DNA of 64,000 nt from Oscillospiraceae bacterium (GCA_015067435.1 SVMM01000006.1:1-64000); one strand, 5' to 3'. Counted from the first letter of the stretch, positions 36,670-45,369 are shown. Made by a program: numbers and translations. The notes: generated by a model from the letters alone, not told the origin.

Positions 36670-37518
36670 ATGGAAGTACACATTTGCGAAAACTGCGGCA
36701 AACCGCTCCCCGAGGGCGCGACCTTCTGTCCGGCGTGCGGGCACGAGCAGACCGCAGACATCAAGCTGACGAAGATCCCCGAGACCATTGAGGAGCTGAA
36801 GGCCTTCTGCGCATCGCACAACATGCCGCTGGAGAAGATGCGCTTTTTCATCGGCGAGGACTACCGCGGCGCGCGGGCGTTCGGCATCTACAAGGACGAC
36901 GAGGGGAAATGCGTCGTCTACAAGAACAAGTCGGACGGCAGCCGCGCCATCCGGTACGAGGGCCCGGACGAGGCGCACGCGGTGCGCGAGATCTATGAAA
37001 AGCTCAAGTCGGAGACGGAGCTGCGCCGTGAAAAGCGCGGTGTTTCCTCCCGCGTCACGCCCGCCGTGGGCGTTCCGAAGGACGGCGGAGGAGGCGATCC
37101 GCTGTGGGAGAAAATCCTGGGCTTTGTGTTCGTGTTCTGGAAGCCCATCCTGCTCCTGCTGATTGCCGCGGTGTTTCTCTTTATCTCGGCGCACCGCCCC
37201 AACCGCGGCTACTACCGCTATCAGGATGATACCTACTACTATCAGGACGGCAGCTGGTATCTGTACGACATTTACTACGACGACTGGCGGTACTACGACA
37301 ACGCGCCGCAGGAGCTGCGGGAGAACGCCGACAATTACTTCTACAGCGAGGATTACGACCGCAGCTACGGCACGACGGATTTCTCCGCCACCGACCTGTT
37401 CTCGGACAGCAGCATCTGGGACGACTTCGACTGGGGCAGCGACAGCAGCAGCGGCAGCAGTGATTCCGACTGGGATTCATGGGACAGCTTTGACACGGAT
37501 TGGGATTCCGACTGGTAA
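36670..37518 (+). CDS. Zinc-ribbon membrane protein with Tyr-rich and acidic Asp/Ser/Trp tail
   Basis: Unknown function. The ATG at 36670 follows AGGGAG. Residues 6-23 form a zinc ribbon (C6/C9/C20/C23 in CENCGKPLP...CPACG). A soluble region of about 100 residues and one TM helix (about 150-175, PILLLLIAAVFLFISA) follow. The exported or C-terminal part is first Tyr-rich (DDTYYYQDGSWYLYDIYYDD), then ends in an acidic tail of Asp, Ser and Trp (SDWDSWDSFDTDWDSDW). 282 residues. The zinc ribbon and single TM resemble membrane proteins that place a low-complexity domain on the other side of the membrane. It is probably co-transcribed with the amidohydrolase gene. Confidence 0.72.
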   Translation: MEVHICENCGKPLPEGATFCPACGHEQTADIKLTKIPETIEELKAFCASHNMPLEKMRFFIGEDYRGARAFGIYKDDEGKCVVYKNKSDGSRAIRYEGPDEAHAVREIYEKLKSETELRREKRGVSSRVTPAVGVPKDGGGGDPLWEKILGFVFVFWKPILLLLIAAVFLFISAHRPNRGYYRYQDDTYYYQDGSWYLYDIYYDDWRYYDNAPQELRENADNYFYSEDYDRSYGTTDFSATDLFSDSSIWDDFDWGSDSSSGSSDSDWDSWDSFDTDWDSDW

Positions 37519-37524
37519 ACAAAA

Positions 37525-37564
37525 AGAAAAACGCGGAGCGGTTCAGATGAATGAACCGCTCCGC
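37525..37564 (-). terminator. Terminator of the chemoreceptor gene (bidirectional)
   Basis: Twelve-bp arms (37533-37544 and 37553-37564) with an eight-base loop. On the minus strand it is followed by GTTTTTCTTTTTG. It lies between the convergent zinc-ribbon and chemoreceptor genes. Confidence 0.88.
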
Positions 37565-37586
37565 TTCCGTTTCGGATCGTTTTGCC

Positions 37587-39680
37587 TTACTTCTTGAGCT
37601 GGAACTTGTCCACCAGCTCGCTGAGCAGCGCCGCCTGCGCGGAGAGCTCCTCGCTCGACGCCGCCGTCTGCTCGCTCGTCGCGCTGTTGGTCTGCACGAC
37701 CTCGGCGATCTGGCTGATGCCCTCGCTGACCTGTGCGATGGACACCGCCTGTTGCTCGGAGGCTTCGGAAATGCCGTTCACCGCGCCGGTGATCGCCTTG
37801 ATCCGATCCGCAGCGGCGAGCAGGCTCTCCGCCGTCTCGTCCGCAATGCCGCTGCCCTGCTTGACCGCCTCAACCGAAGCCTTGATAAGATCGGACGTAC
37901 TCTTCGCCGCCTCCTGCGACTTCGTGGCGAGGTTGCGCACCTCGTCCGCCACGACCGCGAAGCCCTTGCCGGCCTCGCCCGCGCGCGCCGCCTCGACCGC
38001 GGCGTTGAGCGCGAGAATGTTCGTCTGGAACGCAATGTCCTCGATGATCTTGATGACCTTGTCGATCTCCATGGAGCTGTTGCTGATCTCCGTCATGGAG
38101 CGGATGAGATCCTGCATCCGCTCGTTGCTCTGCGAGACCTGCACCGCCGTGTCGCTGACTTCGGAGCTGACCTTCTGCGCGTCGTTGGCGTTCTTCTGCA
38201 CCTGCTCGGAAAGCTCGGAGATGGTGGCGGAGAGCTCTTCGACCGCCGCCGCCTGCTCCGCCGCGCCCTGCGAGAGCGACTGTGAGCCGGTGGACAGGTG
38301 CCCCGCGCCCGCGGAGACCTGCTGGGACGAGCTGTCGATCTGGGCAATCGTGTCGTTGAGCGCGGCGGAGATGTTGTGGATGGAGTCGAGGATCGTGGTG
38401 AGGCCGCCCACATACTCGCTCTCGCACCGGGACTCCGCCGTGAAGTCGCCGCGCGCCATGGCGCCGAGCACCGCGTTTTCATCCTGCACGACGGCGCGCA
38501 GATGGCTCGACATGGAGAGGAACGCGTCGGCGAGGCTGCCCAGCTCGTTCGGCGGGAAAACGTAGCTCTGTCCGTCGTCGGAGAAGTCGAAGCGGTTGGT
38601 TTTGTCCGCGACCTGCATCAGCGGGCCGATGGGCGCGAGCGCGCGGCGCAGGATCAGCACGCAGATCAGCGCGAGCAGCGCGATGCCGATCAGGCCGATG
38701 ATGATCACCGCGACGGTGACCGTGGTGATCTGGGAGAACGCCTCGCTGTCCGCCACGCCGAAAACGCTTGTCCAGTTGAGATCGGTGCCCGGAAGCGTGA
38801 TGCTCTGATAGCAGATGGTCGACTTTTCGCCGACAAAACGGTTGTCGCGGTTCTCCACGACCGCGTCCTGGCTTGCAAGCTTGGACTTGGCGGAGGCAAA
38901 GTTCGCGGAGGTGATCTGCGTACCGACCTCCTCGGGCTCCGCCGTGTTGGCGATATAGTAATTCTCATTGGAGGCGACCGCGCTGTAGCACTTCGTATAA
39001 GAGCCGCTGGTAAAGCTCAACTCGCCGATGGAGTCCGCAAGAATATCGCAGTTCGCAACGCCGAGGAATTTGCCGGCGGCGTCGGTAATGGGACTGCTGA
39101 GCGTGATGAGATACACCGTCTGTCCGTTTGTCAGCTCGTAGGAATACGGCTCGGTGACGTGCGTTTTCATCGTCGCCTTGGTGGTGGCGTAATAGTCCGC
39201 CCCACCGTAATCGACATAGTCGGTGAGAATGTCTATCGCGACGCTGCCGCCGTCCTTGTAAGCGTAGATGGAAAGGCCGTCAGGCGTATCATCGAAAAAC
39301 ACGTTCGGTTCAAAGGCAAAGTACGCCGAAAACACGCGTCCGGAGGTGACCACGTCGGTGATCATGGACTCCAGAACGGGTATGGCGCCATCCTTGCCCA
39401 GCTCACGCACGCGCATCACGTTGCCGCCGAGCGACTCCGAGTAGATCTGCATGCCCGTGATATAATTGTTGACGATCTGAGTATTCTGCGAGGCAATGTT
39501 CTGCACCTGCTCGTTGAGCAGCTGCGAGACCACCTGACGGGACATTGCGTAGAAGAAAACGCACATGATCGCGACGATGATGGCCACCGCGGCGATGATG
39601 ACCGCCGGGATGCGGACGGAAAGCTTGTACGTCTTTTTGCCGGACTGGGGGCGATGATCGCCGGTAGAATACCCTTTCAT
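37587..39680 (-). CDS. Methyl-accepting chemotaxis protein with dCache-like sensor
   Basis: Membrane chemoreceptor that signals to CheA/CheW. TM1 (about 20-45) and TM2 (about 315-340) flank a large extracytoplasmic dCache-type domain (includes [15 protein letters not shown]-like and [18 protein letters not shown] segments, as in double Cache domains). A HAMP region leads to the signalling hairpin, with the conserved tip [19 protein letters not shown] and [16 protein letters not shown]. 697 residues. The ATG at 39680 follows AGGAGG. It is 79 bases downstream of a diguanylate cyclase gene on the same strand and is probably in one operon with it. Confidence 0.92.
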   Translation of the reverse strand: MKGYSTGDHRPQSGKKTYKLSVRIPAVIIAAVAIIVAIMCVFFYAMSRQVVSQLLNEQVQNIASQNTQIVNNYITGMQIYSESLGGNVMRVRELGKDGAIPVLESMITDVVTSGRVFSAYFAFEPNVFFDDTPDGLSIYAYKDGGSVAIDILTDYVDYGGADYYATTKATMKTHVTEPYSYELTNGQTVYLITLSSPITDAAGKFLGVANCDILADSIGELSFTSGSYTKCYSAVASNENYYIANTAEPEEVGTQITSANFASAKSKLASQDAVVENRDNRFVGEKSTICYQSITLPGTDLNWTSVFGVADSEAFSQITTVTVAVIIIGLIGIALLALICVLILRRALAPIGPLMQVADKTNRFDFSDDGQSYVFPPNELGSLADAFLSMSSHLRAVVQDENAVLGAMARGDFTAESRCESEYVGGLTTILDSIHNISAALNDTIAQIDSSSQQVSAGAGHLSTGSQSLSQGAAEQAAAVEELSATISELSEQVQKNANDAQKVSSEVSDTAVQVSQSNERMQDLIRSMTEISNSSMEIDKVIKIIEDIAFQTNILALNAAVEAARAGEAGKGFAVVADEVRNLATKSQEAAKSTSDLIKASVEAVKQGSGIADETAESLLAAADRIKAITGAVNGISEASEQQAVSIAQVSEGISQIAEVVQTNSATSEQTAASSEELSAQAALLSELVDKFQLKK

Positions 39681-39759
39681 AATTACCTCCTGTGTTCACT
39701 TTTCCGTTGTGCTGTCGTTGTGGTGCGTTGTTCGTCCTTATGCCATGCCATACTGTGCG

Positions 39760-41136
39760 TCACGATACGGCGTGGCGTGCATTCTCTTTTTCGTAGAAGG
39801 CGGCCTTCTCCTTGTACATGAAGCGGTCCGCCTCGTCGAAAAGCTCCTCCATCGTGGTTTCGCTCAAATCGTCCGTGTGGGCGAAGCCGACGGAAATGCT
39901 CACATTGTGCGCGGTTTGCAGCTTGCGGAACGCCTCCATGGCGGCGTCCACCTCCTCCGCGGGGACGTCGACCCAGATGGCGGCAAACTCGTCTCCGCCG
40001 AAGCGGAAGCAGCGCCTGTCCTCGTTCCCGCCGAAGGCGTCCCGGATGCAGACGGCGCACTCGCGCAGCAGCTCGTCGCCGCAGGCGTGCCCATTGCGGT
40101 CGTTCGTCTCCTTCAACCCGTTGACGTCAAGGGAGAACAATGTGACGGAGGAGTGCGACCGCTCCCAGATCAGATGGGAGGCATAGTCCTGAAAGGCAAG
40201 TCGGTTTGACATCTTGGTCAGCGCGTCGGTCAGGGACTGGCGGCGCAGATAGCCCTCCATCATCTTTCGGTGGTGCAGCAGCTCATTGTAGGACTTCGCG
40301 AGGCGGCGAAAATCCGAAAAGCCCTTTCCGGCGGGCAGCGGCTCGCCGTTCTGGATCAGCGAGACGCTTTTTTCCAGCGGAACGATCAGCAGCAGGAACA
40401 GCAGCGTGCACATAATCATCAGGATGCTGATGATGGAGATCGTCATCACCCACTGCATCGCGCGGTAGCGGCCGAGCGTCGCGGTGAGCTGCTGGATCTC
40501 CGCCGCGTTGTCCTCGGAGATCATCTGCACGGCATTCGTGATGTGCGTGTGCATCTCGCTCTTCACCTGCATATACTCGCTGCCGGAGAGCATCCGGATC
40601 GCCCGGACCTGCTGTTCCTCCGGCGTGAGGGCGAGATCCTCCGCCTTGAGCACCACGGAGGCAAGCTCGGGATACTTTTCAGGCTCCGTGCCGAACGCCT
40701 CCATGCACAGCCGCGCGGCATACCACTCCATATCCGTGCGTTGGTCCATCGCCTTCGCCGCCGCGCGGATCTCCCCGTTGGCGCGATACTCGCTGCTCCG
40801 CATCGGCGCAGCGAGCGCGGCGTCCTGCTCGCGCAGGGCGTCCGCCTGCTGCAAATAGGCGGTAAGGCGATCCTCGCTGCCGGTGTTGACGAACAGCAGT
40901 ACCTGGTCGGAAACCTCCTCCGTGGCGTTTTCAAAGTTCCATGAAACCTGCGAATACCGGAAGCTGTCCCGCGTTGCCTCCGATATCTGCGCGCCGAGCG
41001 CGTTGATGCGCAGCGTGTTATAGATGATGACGCCGTGCAGCGCAAGGATAAATACGGCCGCGGCCAGAATAACCGCCTTTGCGGAAGCGCCCTTCTTCTC
41101 CCGCGCCGGAACGTCGCGGCCGGTCGGTTTTTCCAT
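39760..41136 (-). CDS. Membrane diguanylate cyclase with extracytoplasmic helical sensor (DGC2)
   Basis: GGDEF protein predicted to make c-di-GMP. The ATG at 41136 is preferred, with AAGGGGTGGGG upstream. TM1 (about 19-38) and TM2 (about 210-236) enclose a helical domain paralogous to that of the cyclase at 29817-31217: both share an ATxxxSxQ...FVxTG pattern and, after TM2, an FRxLAxxYN segment. The motif RFGGDEF is near residue 378. The I-site is lost: the expected RxxD position lacks the Arg, reading GNED one residue out of register. 458 residues. It is the first gene of an operon with the chemoreceptor, behind a near-consensus promoter at 41220-41248. Confidence 0.87.
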   Translation of the reverse strand: MEKPTGRDVPAREKKGASAKAVILAAAVFILALHGVIIYNTLRINALGAQISEATRDSFRYSQVSWNFENATEEVSDQVLLFVNTGSEDRLTAYLQQADALREQDAALAAPMRSSEYRANGEIRAAAKAMDQRTDMEWYAARLCMEAFGTEPEKYPELASVVLKAEDLALTPEEQQVRAIRMLSGSEYMQVKSEMHTHITNAVQMISEDNAAEIQQLTATLGRYRAMQWVMTISIISILMIMCTLLFLLLIVPLEKSVSLIQNGEPLPAGKGFSDFRRLAKSYNELLHHRKMMEGYLRRQSLTDALTKMSNRLAFQDYASHLIWERSHSSVTLFSLDVNGLKETNDRNGHACGDELLRECAVCIRDAFGGNEDRRCFRFGGDEFAAIWVDVPAEEVDAAMEAFRKLQTAHNVSISVGFAHTDDLSETTMEELFDEADRFMYKEKAAFYEKENARHAVS

Positions 41137-41219
41137 GATGCCCCACCCCTTTGTCGTGCACGCGCGAAAGTTCACGTCCAATCAAACGGGCACGTTAAGA
41201 TATACTTATACTTAATTTT

Positions 41220-41248
41220 ATAATAAAGCATTGCCGCCCGATTGTCAA
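41220..41248 (-). promoter_or_regulatory. Near-consensus sigma-A promoter of the DGC2-chemoreceptor operon
   Basis: Minus strand TTGACA (41243-41248), a 17-base spacer and TATTAT (41220-41225), 84 bases before the ATG at 41136. Confidence 0.8.
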
Positions 41249-41290
41249 TGATTCTGTTTCCAATGATTTTTGACGGTTTTTTGACTGATT

Positions 41291-41320
41291 TTGTGCTTGC
41301 ATTTCCGAAAAAGGTATGAT
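41291..41320 (+). promoter_or_regulatory. Possible flagellin promoter
   Basis: TTGTGC (41291-41296), an 18-base spacer and TATGAT (41315-41320). A CTGATAGG at 41330-41337 is loosely like a sigma-D/sigma-28 -10 box, but no TAAA box sits at the right distance. The assignment is weak. Confidence 0.3.
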
Positions 41321-41381
41321 ACAAGTATACTGATAGGATATGGGTACATATGACGGATCTGTACAGAAGGAGGGTGGCAGC

Positions 41382-42107
41382 ATGGCTGTTTCGGGTATCG
41401 GCTACAACGCATACCGGAACTACATCGGCAATGCGAACTCGCTGAACAAGACCACGCGCGGCCTGTCCAGCGGTTATCGCATCAACAGCGCCGCGGACGA
41501 CGCGGCGGGGCTCGCCATTTCCGAAAAGATGCGCGCCCAGATCACCTCTCAGGCGGCGCAGTACCAGAACACGCAGAACGAGATCAACGCGGCGCAGGTG
41601 GGGGACGGCGCGCTGTCCTCCGTCCACAACGCGCTGGGACGCATGCGCGAGCTTGCCATGCAGGCGTCCAGCGGCACCTATACGAATTCGGACCGCGGCG
41701 CGCTGGAGCGGGAGTTCACCCAGCTCAGCTCCCAGATCGGCAACATCTTCCAGAGCACGAATTTCAACGGCACAAAGCTCCTCTCGGAGGCGCTTGACCT
41801 CTCGTCGCTGTCCATCTCCACGCAGGACGGCGCGCTGCAGGCGATGGAAAGCCTTTCCTCCGCGATCAATTCGATCTCCGGCCAGCGCGCGGACTTCGGC
41901 GCGCTGCAAAACCGCGCGGAGCACACGGCGAGCAGCCTGATGAACGACCGCATCCAGACGCAGAGCGCGGAGAGCGAGATCCGCGACCTCGACATCGCGC
42001 TGGCGGTGATGCAGAACACGAAGCAAAAGATCCTCTCCCAGACCTCCATGGCGATGATGGCGCAGGCAAACCAGCGCGCGTCCAGCGTGCTGCAGCTTCT
42101 GCGGTAA
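41382..42107 (+). CDS. Short flagellin
   Basis: Flagellar filament subunit with only the conserved D0/D1 coiled-coil regions. The N-terminal half has the flagellin signature (LNKTTRGLSSGYRINSAADDAAGLAIS) and the C-terminal half the matching helix (DLDIALAVMQNTKQKILSQ, ending RASSVLQLLR). The hypervariable central domain is missing, so the protein is only 241 residues. The ATG at 41382 follows AAGGAGG. No other flagellar structural gene is in the window. It is divergent from the DGC2-chemoreceptor operon. It could be the main or a minor flagellin. Confidence 0.93.
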   Translation: MAVSGIGYNAYRNYIGNANSLNKTTRGLSSGYRINSAADDAAGLAISEKMRAQITSQAAQYQNTQNEINAAQVGDGALSSVHNALGRMRELAMQASSGTYTNSDRGALEREFTQLSSQIGNIFQSTNFNGTKLLSEALDLSSLSISTQDGALQAMESLSSAINSISGQRADFGALQNRAEHTASSLMNDRIQTQSAESEIRDLDIALAVMQNTKQKILSQTSMAMMAQANQRASSVLQLLR

Positions 42108-42122
42108 ACAAATTGGGCATAG

Positions 42123-42154
42123 AAAAGCGAGCGGCGCGCGCCGCTCGCTTTTTT
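42123..42154. terminator. Bidirectional terminator between flagellin and SPFH genes
   Basis: A perfect inverted repeat with 14-bp arms and a very short GC loop. It has T runs on both strands and is very GC-rich in the middle. It lies 16 bases past the flagellin stop. Confidence 0.88.
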
Positions 42155-42173
42155 GCGCCCTTCGGGGCGTTTT

Positions 42174-43112
42174 TTACTTTTTTTCGTCCTCCAGCAGGCC
42201 CTTGAAGCTCGCCGCGAGTCCGGCGAGGCTCTGGATCTCGCTGGGGATGATGATCTTCGTCGCCTGACCGTCGGCGGCCTTCTCGTAGGCTTCGAGCGCC
42301 TTGATCTTGACGACCTGATCGTTGGGGTTCGCGTCGTTCAACAGCTTGATGGAGTCCGCCAGCGCCTGCTGCACCTTGCGGATCGCCTCCGCTTCGCCCT
42401 CCGCCTTGAGGATCGCAGCCTGACGCTCGGCCTCGGCGCGCAGGATCGCCGCCTCGCGCTCCGCCTCGGCGCGCAGCACCGCGCTCTGCTTTTCGCCCTC
42501 GGCGACGAGGATCTGGCTCTGCTTCGTGCCCTCGGCCTGCAGGATGGACTCGCGGCGCTCGCGCTCCGCCTTCATCTGCTTTTCCATCGCGTTCTGGATC
42601 TCGCGCGGCGGCAGGATGTTCTTGAGCTCCACGCGGTTGACCTTGATGCCCCACGGGTCGGTCGCCTCGTCGAGGATGGAGCGCATCTTGGCGTTGATGA
42701 TGTCGCGGCTCGTCAGGCTCTGGTCCAGCTCCATGTCGCCGATGATGTTACGCAGCGTCGTCGCTGTCAGGTTCTCGATGGCGTTCATCGGGTGCTCCAC
42801 GCCGTAGGTGTAGAGCTTGGGGTCGGTGATCTGGAAGTAGATGACCGTGTCGATCTGCATCGTGACGTTATCCTTGGTGATAACCGGCTGGGGATCGAAG
42901 TCCGCCACCTGCTCCTTGAGGGATACCTTCTTGACCACGCGCTCAATGAACGGGATCTTCAGATGCAGTCCCACGCCCCAGGTCGCGCTGTAGGCGCCCA
43001 GGCGCTCGATGACGTAGGCGCGCGACTGCTGCACCACCTGAATGTTGCTGACGATCAGGATCAAAACCAGCGCGATCAGAATAATCATGCCAATGTAGGC
43101 GAAAGGTCCCAT
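42174..43112 (-). CDS. SPFH/band-7 (stomatin-like) membrane protein
   Basis: Membrane-anchored scaffold of the stomatin/prohibitin/flotillin family. An N-terminal TM helix (about 3-24, AYIGMIILIALVLILIVS) is followed by the band-7 domain (about 25-180; QSRAYVIERLGAYSATW at its start) and a long Ala/Glu coiled coil with repeats of the type EAEREAAILRAEAERQAAILK. 312 residues. The ATG at 43112 follows AAAGGAGGAG and is 1 base past the NfeD gene stop, so the two are tightly coupled. SPFH and NfeD proteins commonly work as pairs in membrane organisation. Confidence 0.92.
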   Translation of the reverse strand: MGPFAYIGMIILIALVLILIVSNIQVVQQSRAYVIERLGAYSATWGVGLHLKIPFIERVVKKVSLKEQVADFDPQPVITKDNVTMQIDTVIYFQITDPKLYTYGVEHPMNAIENLTATTLRNIIGDMELDQSLTSRDIINAKMRSILDEATDPWGIKVNRVELKNILPPREIQNAMEKQMKAERERRESILQAEGTKQSQILVAEGEKQSAVLRAEAEREAAILRAEAERQAAILKAEGEAEAIRKVQQALADSIKLLNDANPNDQVVKIKALEAYEKAADGQATKIIIPSEIQSLAGLAASFKGLLEDEKK

Positions 43113-43113
43113 G

Positions 43114-43938
43114 TTATTTCTCCTCCTTTTTTTCTGTGACGTAGAGCTTGACGCCTTCCATGCGTACAACCTCCACCGTCCGGTCCTTTGCAATCACTGT
43201 CCCGTCCTCGCTGCGGGCGGTCCAGGTTTTGCCGTCGATGTAGACCGCGCCCGACGGGCGGTCGTTGTCCACCGTCTCGGTCACGCGCGCCGTGTGCCGC
43301 AGCACGCGGTCGGCGTTGGTGGGCGTGATGGTCTTTTCGAGCATCCTGCGCGCGATGGGCCGCGTGGCGACCACCAGCACCGCGGACACGCCGAGGAACA
43401 GCAGAAATTGCAGCCACAGCGGCCCGCCGAAGCTTGCCGTGAGCAGCGCCGCCACGGCGCCTCCCACGAACCAGATCGACACGAGCCCCGCCGTCGCCGC
43501 CTCAGCAATGCCGAAGACCACGATGGCACCGATCCAAATGAGCATCATAACGTCATCCGCGCCTCCTTTCACCACCCGCATACAGTAGACGTATGCGGGG
43601 CCGAGCAATGCAATGACCGAAAGCAGGATCAGCCCGATGAGCTTGTTGTACGGCGAGAGGTTGCTGTAAAAGTCCGATACCGCGCTGCCCAGCGTCCTGC
43701 CCGGCAGGGTCGTGGGGACGGCGGGCGCGTCCTTCTTCGGCAGCTCGTCCGCAAACAACTCGTCCATCGTCGTGCCGCAGCGGTTGCAGATGTAGAGGAG
43801 CTTTTCCATCTCCGGATACCCCCGGCCGGACTCCCACTTGCTCACCGCCTGGCGCGAGACCTGCAACTGCTCGGCGAATTCCTCCTGCGTCAGCCCGCTC
43901 CGTTTGCGCACCTCCTGCAAGCGCTCGCCAAAGGCCAT
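43114..43938 (-). CDS. XRE helix-turn-helix / NfeD fusion protein
   Basis: One uninterrupted 274-codon frame holds two usually separate proteins. Residues 1-65 are an XRE DNA-binding domain (LQVSRQAVSKWESGRG). A TM helix (about 98-122) follows, and from about residue 131 a NfeD protein: TM helices, then the OB-fold domain (SGAVYIDGKTWTARSEDG), which partners SPFH proteins. At the join, AAAGGAGG lies 13 bases before the codons for Met 131-Met 132, so an independent NfeD start may persist. The main ATG at 43938 follows GGAGG. Two palindromes upstream could be its own operators. It is co-transcribed with the SPFH gene. Confidence 0.8.
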   Translation of the reverse strand: MAFGERLQEVRKRSGLTQEEFAEQLQVSRQAVSKWESGRGYPEMEKLLYICNRCGTTMDELFADELPKKDAPAVPTTLPGRTLGSAVSDFYSNLSPYNKLIGLILLSVIALLGPAYVYCMRVVKGGADDVMMLIWIGAIVVFGIAEAATAGLVSIWFVGGAVAALLTASFGGPLWLQFLLFLGVSAVLVVATRPIARRMLEKTITPTNADRVLRHTARVTETVDNDRPSGAVYIDGKTWTARSEDGTVIAKDRTVEVVRMEGVKLYVTEKKEEK

Positions 43939-43982
43939 TGCGTTTCCTCCGTTTCCGCGGGTCTTGCCCGCTCTCTGGGTTC

Positions 43983-44011
43983 AGGATAGCGTGTCGCGCA
44001 TGATTTGACCA
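43983..44011 (-). promoter_or_regulatory. Possible promoter of the XRE-NfeD/SPFH operon
   Basis: Minus strand TGGTCA (44006-44011), a 17-base spacer and TATCCT (43983-43988), 45 bases before the ATG. One operator-like palindrome sits three bases upstream of the -35. Confidence 0.5.
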
Positions 44012-44013
44012 CC

Positions 44014-44024
44014 AACCTGAAGTT
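44014..44024. promoter_or_regulatory. Operator-like palindrome 1
   Basis: AACCTGAAGTT, a near-perfect palindrome. It differs by one base from the second copy at 44056-44066 and lies next to the -35 of the XRE-NfeD promoter. The two centres are 42 bases apart, close to four helical turns. Confidence 0.5.
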
Positions 44025-44055
44025 GCGCGGCGATTTTTTACGCCGAATTTCGCGC

Positions 44056-44066
44056 AACCTGAGGTT
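44056..44066. promoter_or_regulatory. Operator-like palindrome 2
   Basis: AACCTGAGGTT, a perfect palindrome around a central G, and the second copy of the element at 44014-44024. A longer inverted repeat (TTGCGCG ... CGCGCAA) lies between and beside the copies. A good candidate binding site for the XRE domain encoded downstream. Confidence 0.5.
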
Positions 44067-44172
44067 TACATCGGCAGCCAAACGGTATTTTACCATGCTT
44101 TCTCAAAAAATACTATAGCAATCTTGCCAGTTTTTCGCTATACTGGAAAAAGATTGAAAACGGGAGGACGCC

Positions 44173-45291
44173 ATGCCGGATTTTGCCATACCCTGCCTGC
44201 TGGGACTTGAAAAGCTGGTGGGCGACGAAGTGAAAAAGCTGGGGCTCACGGACGTGCGCGTGGAGAACGGGCGCGTGCTCTGCCGCGGCTCCGACGCGGA
44301 CATCGCGCGGCTGAACGTCAACCTGCGCTGCGGCGCGCGCGTGCTGCTGGTGCTGGCCTCCTTCCGCGCCGCGGACTTCGAGACGCTGTTTCAGGGCGTC
44401 CGCGCGGTGCCGTGGGAGGACTGGATCGGGCGCGAGGACGAGTTCCCCGTCACGGGCTACTCCATCAACTCCACGCTGCACTCCGTACCCGCCTGCCAGT
44501 CCATCGTCAAAAAGGCGGCGGCGGAGCGGCTGGGGAACGCCTACGGGCTGGAGACGCTGCCGGAGACCGGAAAGCGCTGCCGCATCCGCTTCTCCATCAT
44601 GAAGGACGAGGTCATGGTCGGGCTGGACACCTCCGGCGAGGGGCTTTTCAAGCGCGGCTACCGCGCCGTGGGCGTGCAGGCGCCGCTGCGCGAGACGCTC
44701 GCCGCCGCGATGGTGCTTCTGACGAAGTATCGCGGGCGCGACCCGCTGTGCGACCCCTTCTGCGGCTCCGGCACCATCGCCATCGAGGCGGCGCTGATCG
44801 CCAAAAACCGCGCGCCGGGCCTGAACCGCTCGTTCGCCGCGCAGTCGTGGGCCCGGCTGGACAAAAAGATCTGGCTGGACGCCGCCGAGGAGGCGATGGA
44901 CAAGGAGTTCCGCGGCGACTATGAGATCTGGGGCGGCGACGTCGACCCGCAGGCGGTGGAGATCGCACGGCACAACGCCGAGCTTGCCGAGGTGGACGAC
45001 ACGGTGCGCTTCGAAGTCGCGGACGCGACGCGCTTCCACTGGGGCGGGCTGTACGGCCGCGTGGTGACGAACCCGCCCTACGGCGAGCGGTTGATGGAGC
45101 ACAAGGAGGCGGAGGCGCTCTATCGCGCGTTCGGCAGGGCGATGGACAAGCTGCCGGACACGTGGCGCATCGCGGTGCTCTCGTCCCACACGGAGTTCGA
45201 GCGCTGCTTCGGCCGCGAGGCGGACCGGAAGCGCAAGCTCTACAACGGCATGATAAAGTGTGACCTATTCCTTTATGAAAAACATAAATAA
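44173..45291 (+). CDS. THUMP-domain class I RNA methyltransferase (RlmL/YpsC type)
   Basis: Predicted 23S rRNA guanine-N2 methyltransferase. The THUMP/ferredoxin-like RNA-binding region (about 1-155) contains LEKLVGDEVKKLG and FSIMKDEVMVGLDTSGE. The catalytic Rossmann domain follows, with FCGSGTIAIEAA (near 196-207), GGDVDPQAVEIARHN and the N-methyltransferase motif TNPPYGERL (near 299). 372 residues, typical of the short Gram-positive form. The ATG at 44173 follows GGGAGG. Confidence 0.92.
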   Translation: MPDFAIPCLLGLEKLVGDEVKKLGLTDVRVENGRVLCRGSDADIARLNVNLRCGARVLLVLASFRAADFETLFQGVRAVPWEDWIGREDEFPVTGYSINSTLHSVPACQSIVKKAAAERLGNAYGLETLPETGKRCRIRFSIMKDEVMVGLDTSGEGLFKRGYRAVGVQAPLRETLAAAMVLLTKYRGRDPLCDPFCGSGTIAIEAALIAKNRAPGLNRSFAAQSWARLDKKIWLDAAEEAMDKEFRGDYEIWGGDVDPQAVEIARHNAELAEVDDTVRFEVADATRFHWGGLYGRVVTNPPYGERLMEHKEAEALYRAFGRAMDKLPDTWRIAVLSSHTEFERCFGREADRKRKLYNGMIKCDLFLYEKHK

Positions 45292-45306
45292 TTCACAAAA
45301 ACAGGC

Positions 45307-45335
45307 TTGTTTTAGGATGCTCCGCGCGCTATAGT
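45307..45335 (+). promoter_or_regulatory. Sigma-A promoter of the lipid kinase gene
   Basis: TTGTTT (45307-45312), a 17-base spacer and TATAGT (45330-45335), 35 bases before the GTG start at 45370. Confidence 0.65.
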
Positions 45336-45369
45336 AAGCGGGAAGAACAGGTTCGGGAGGGATCGCTCC

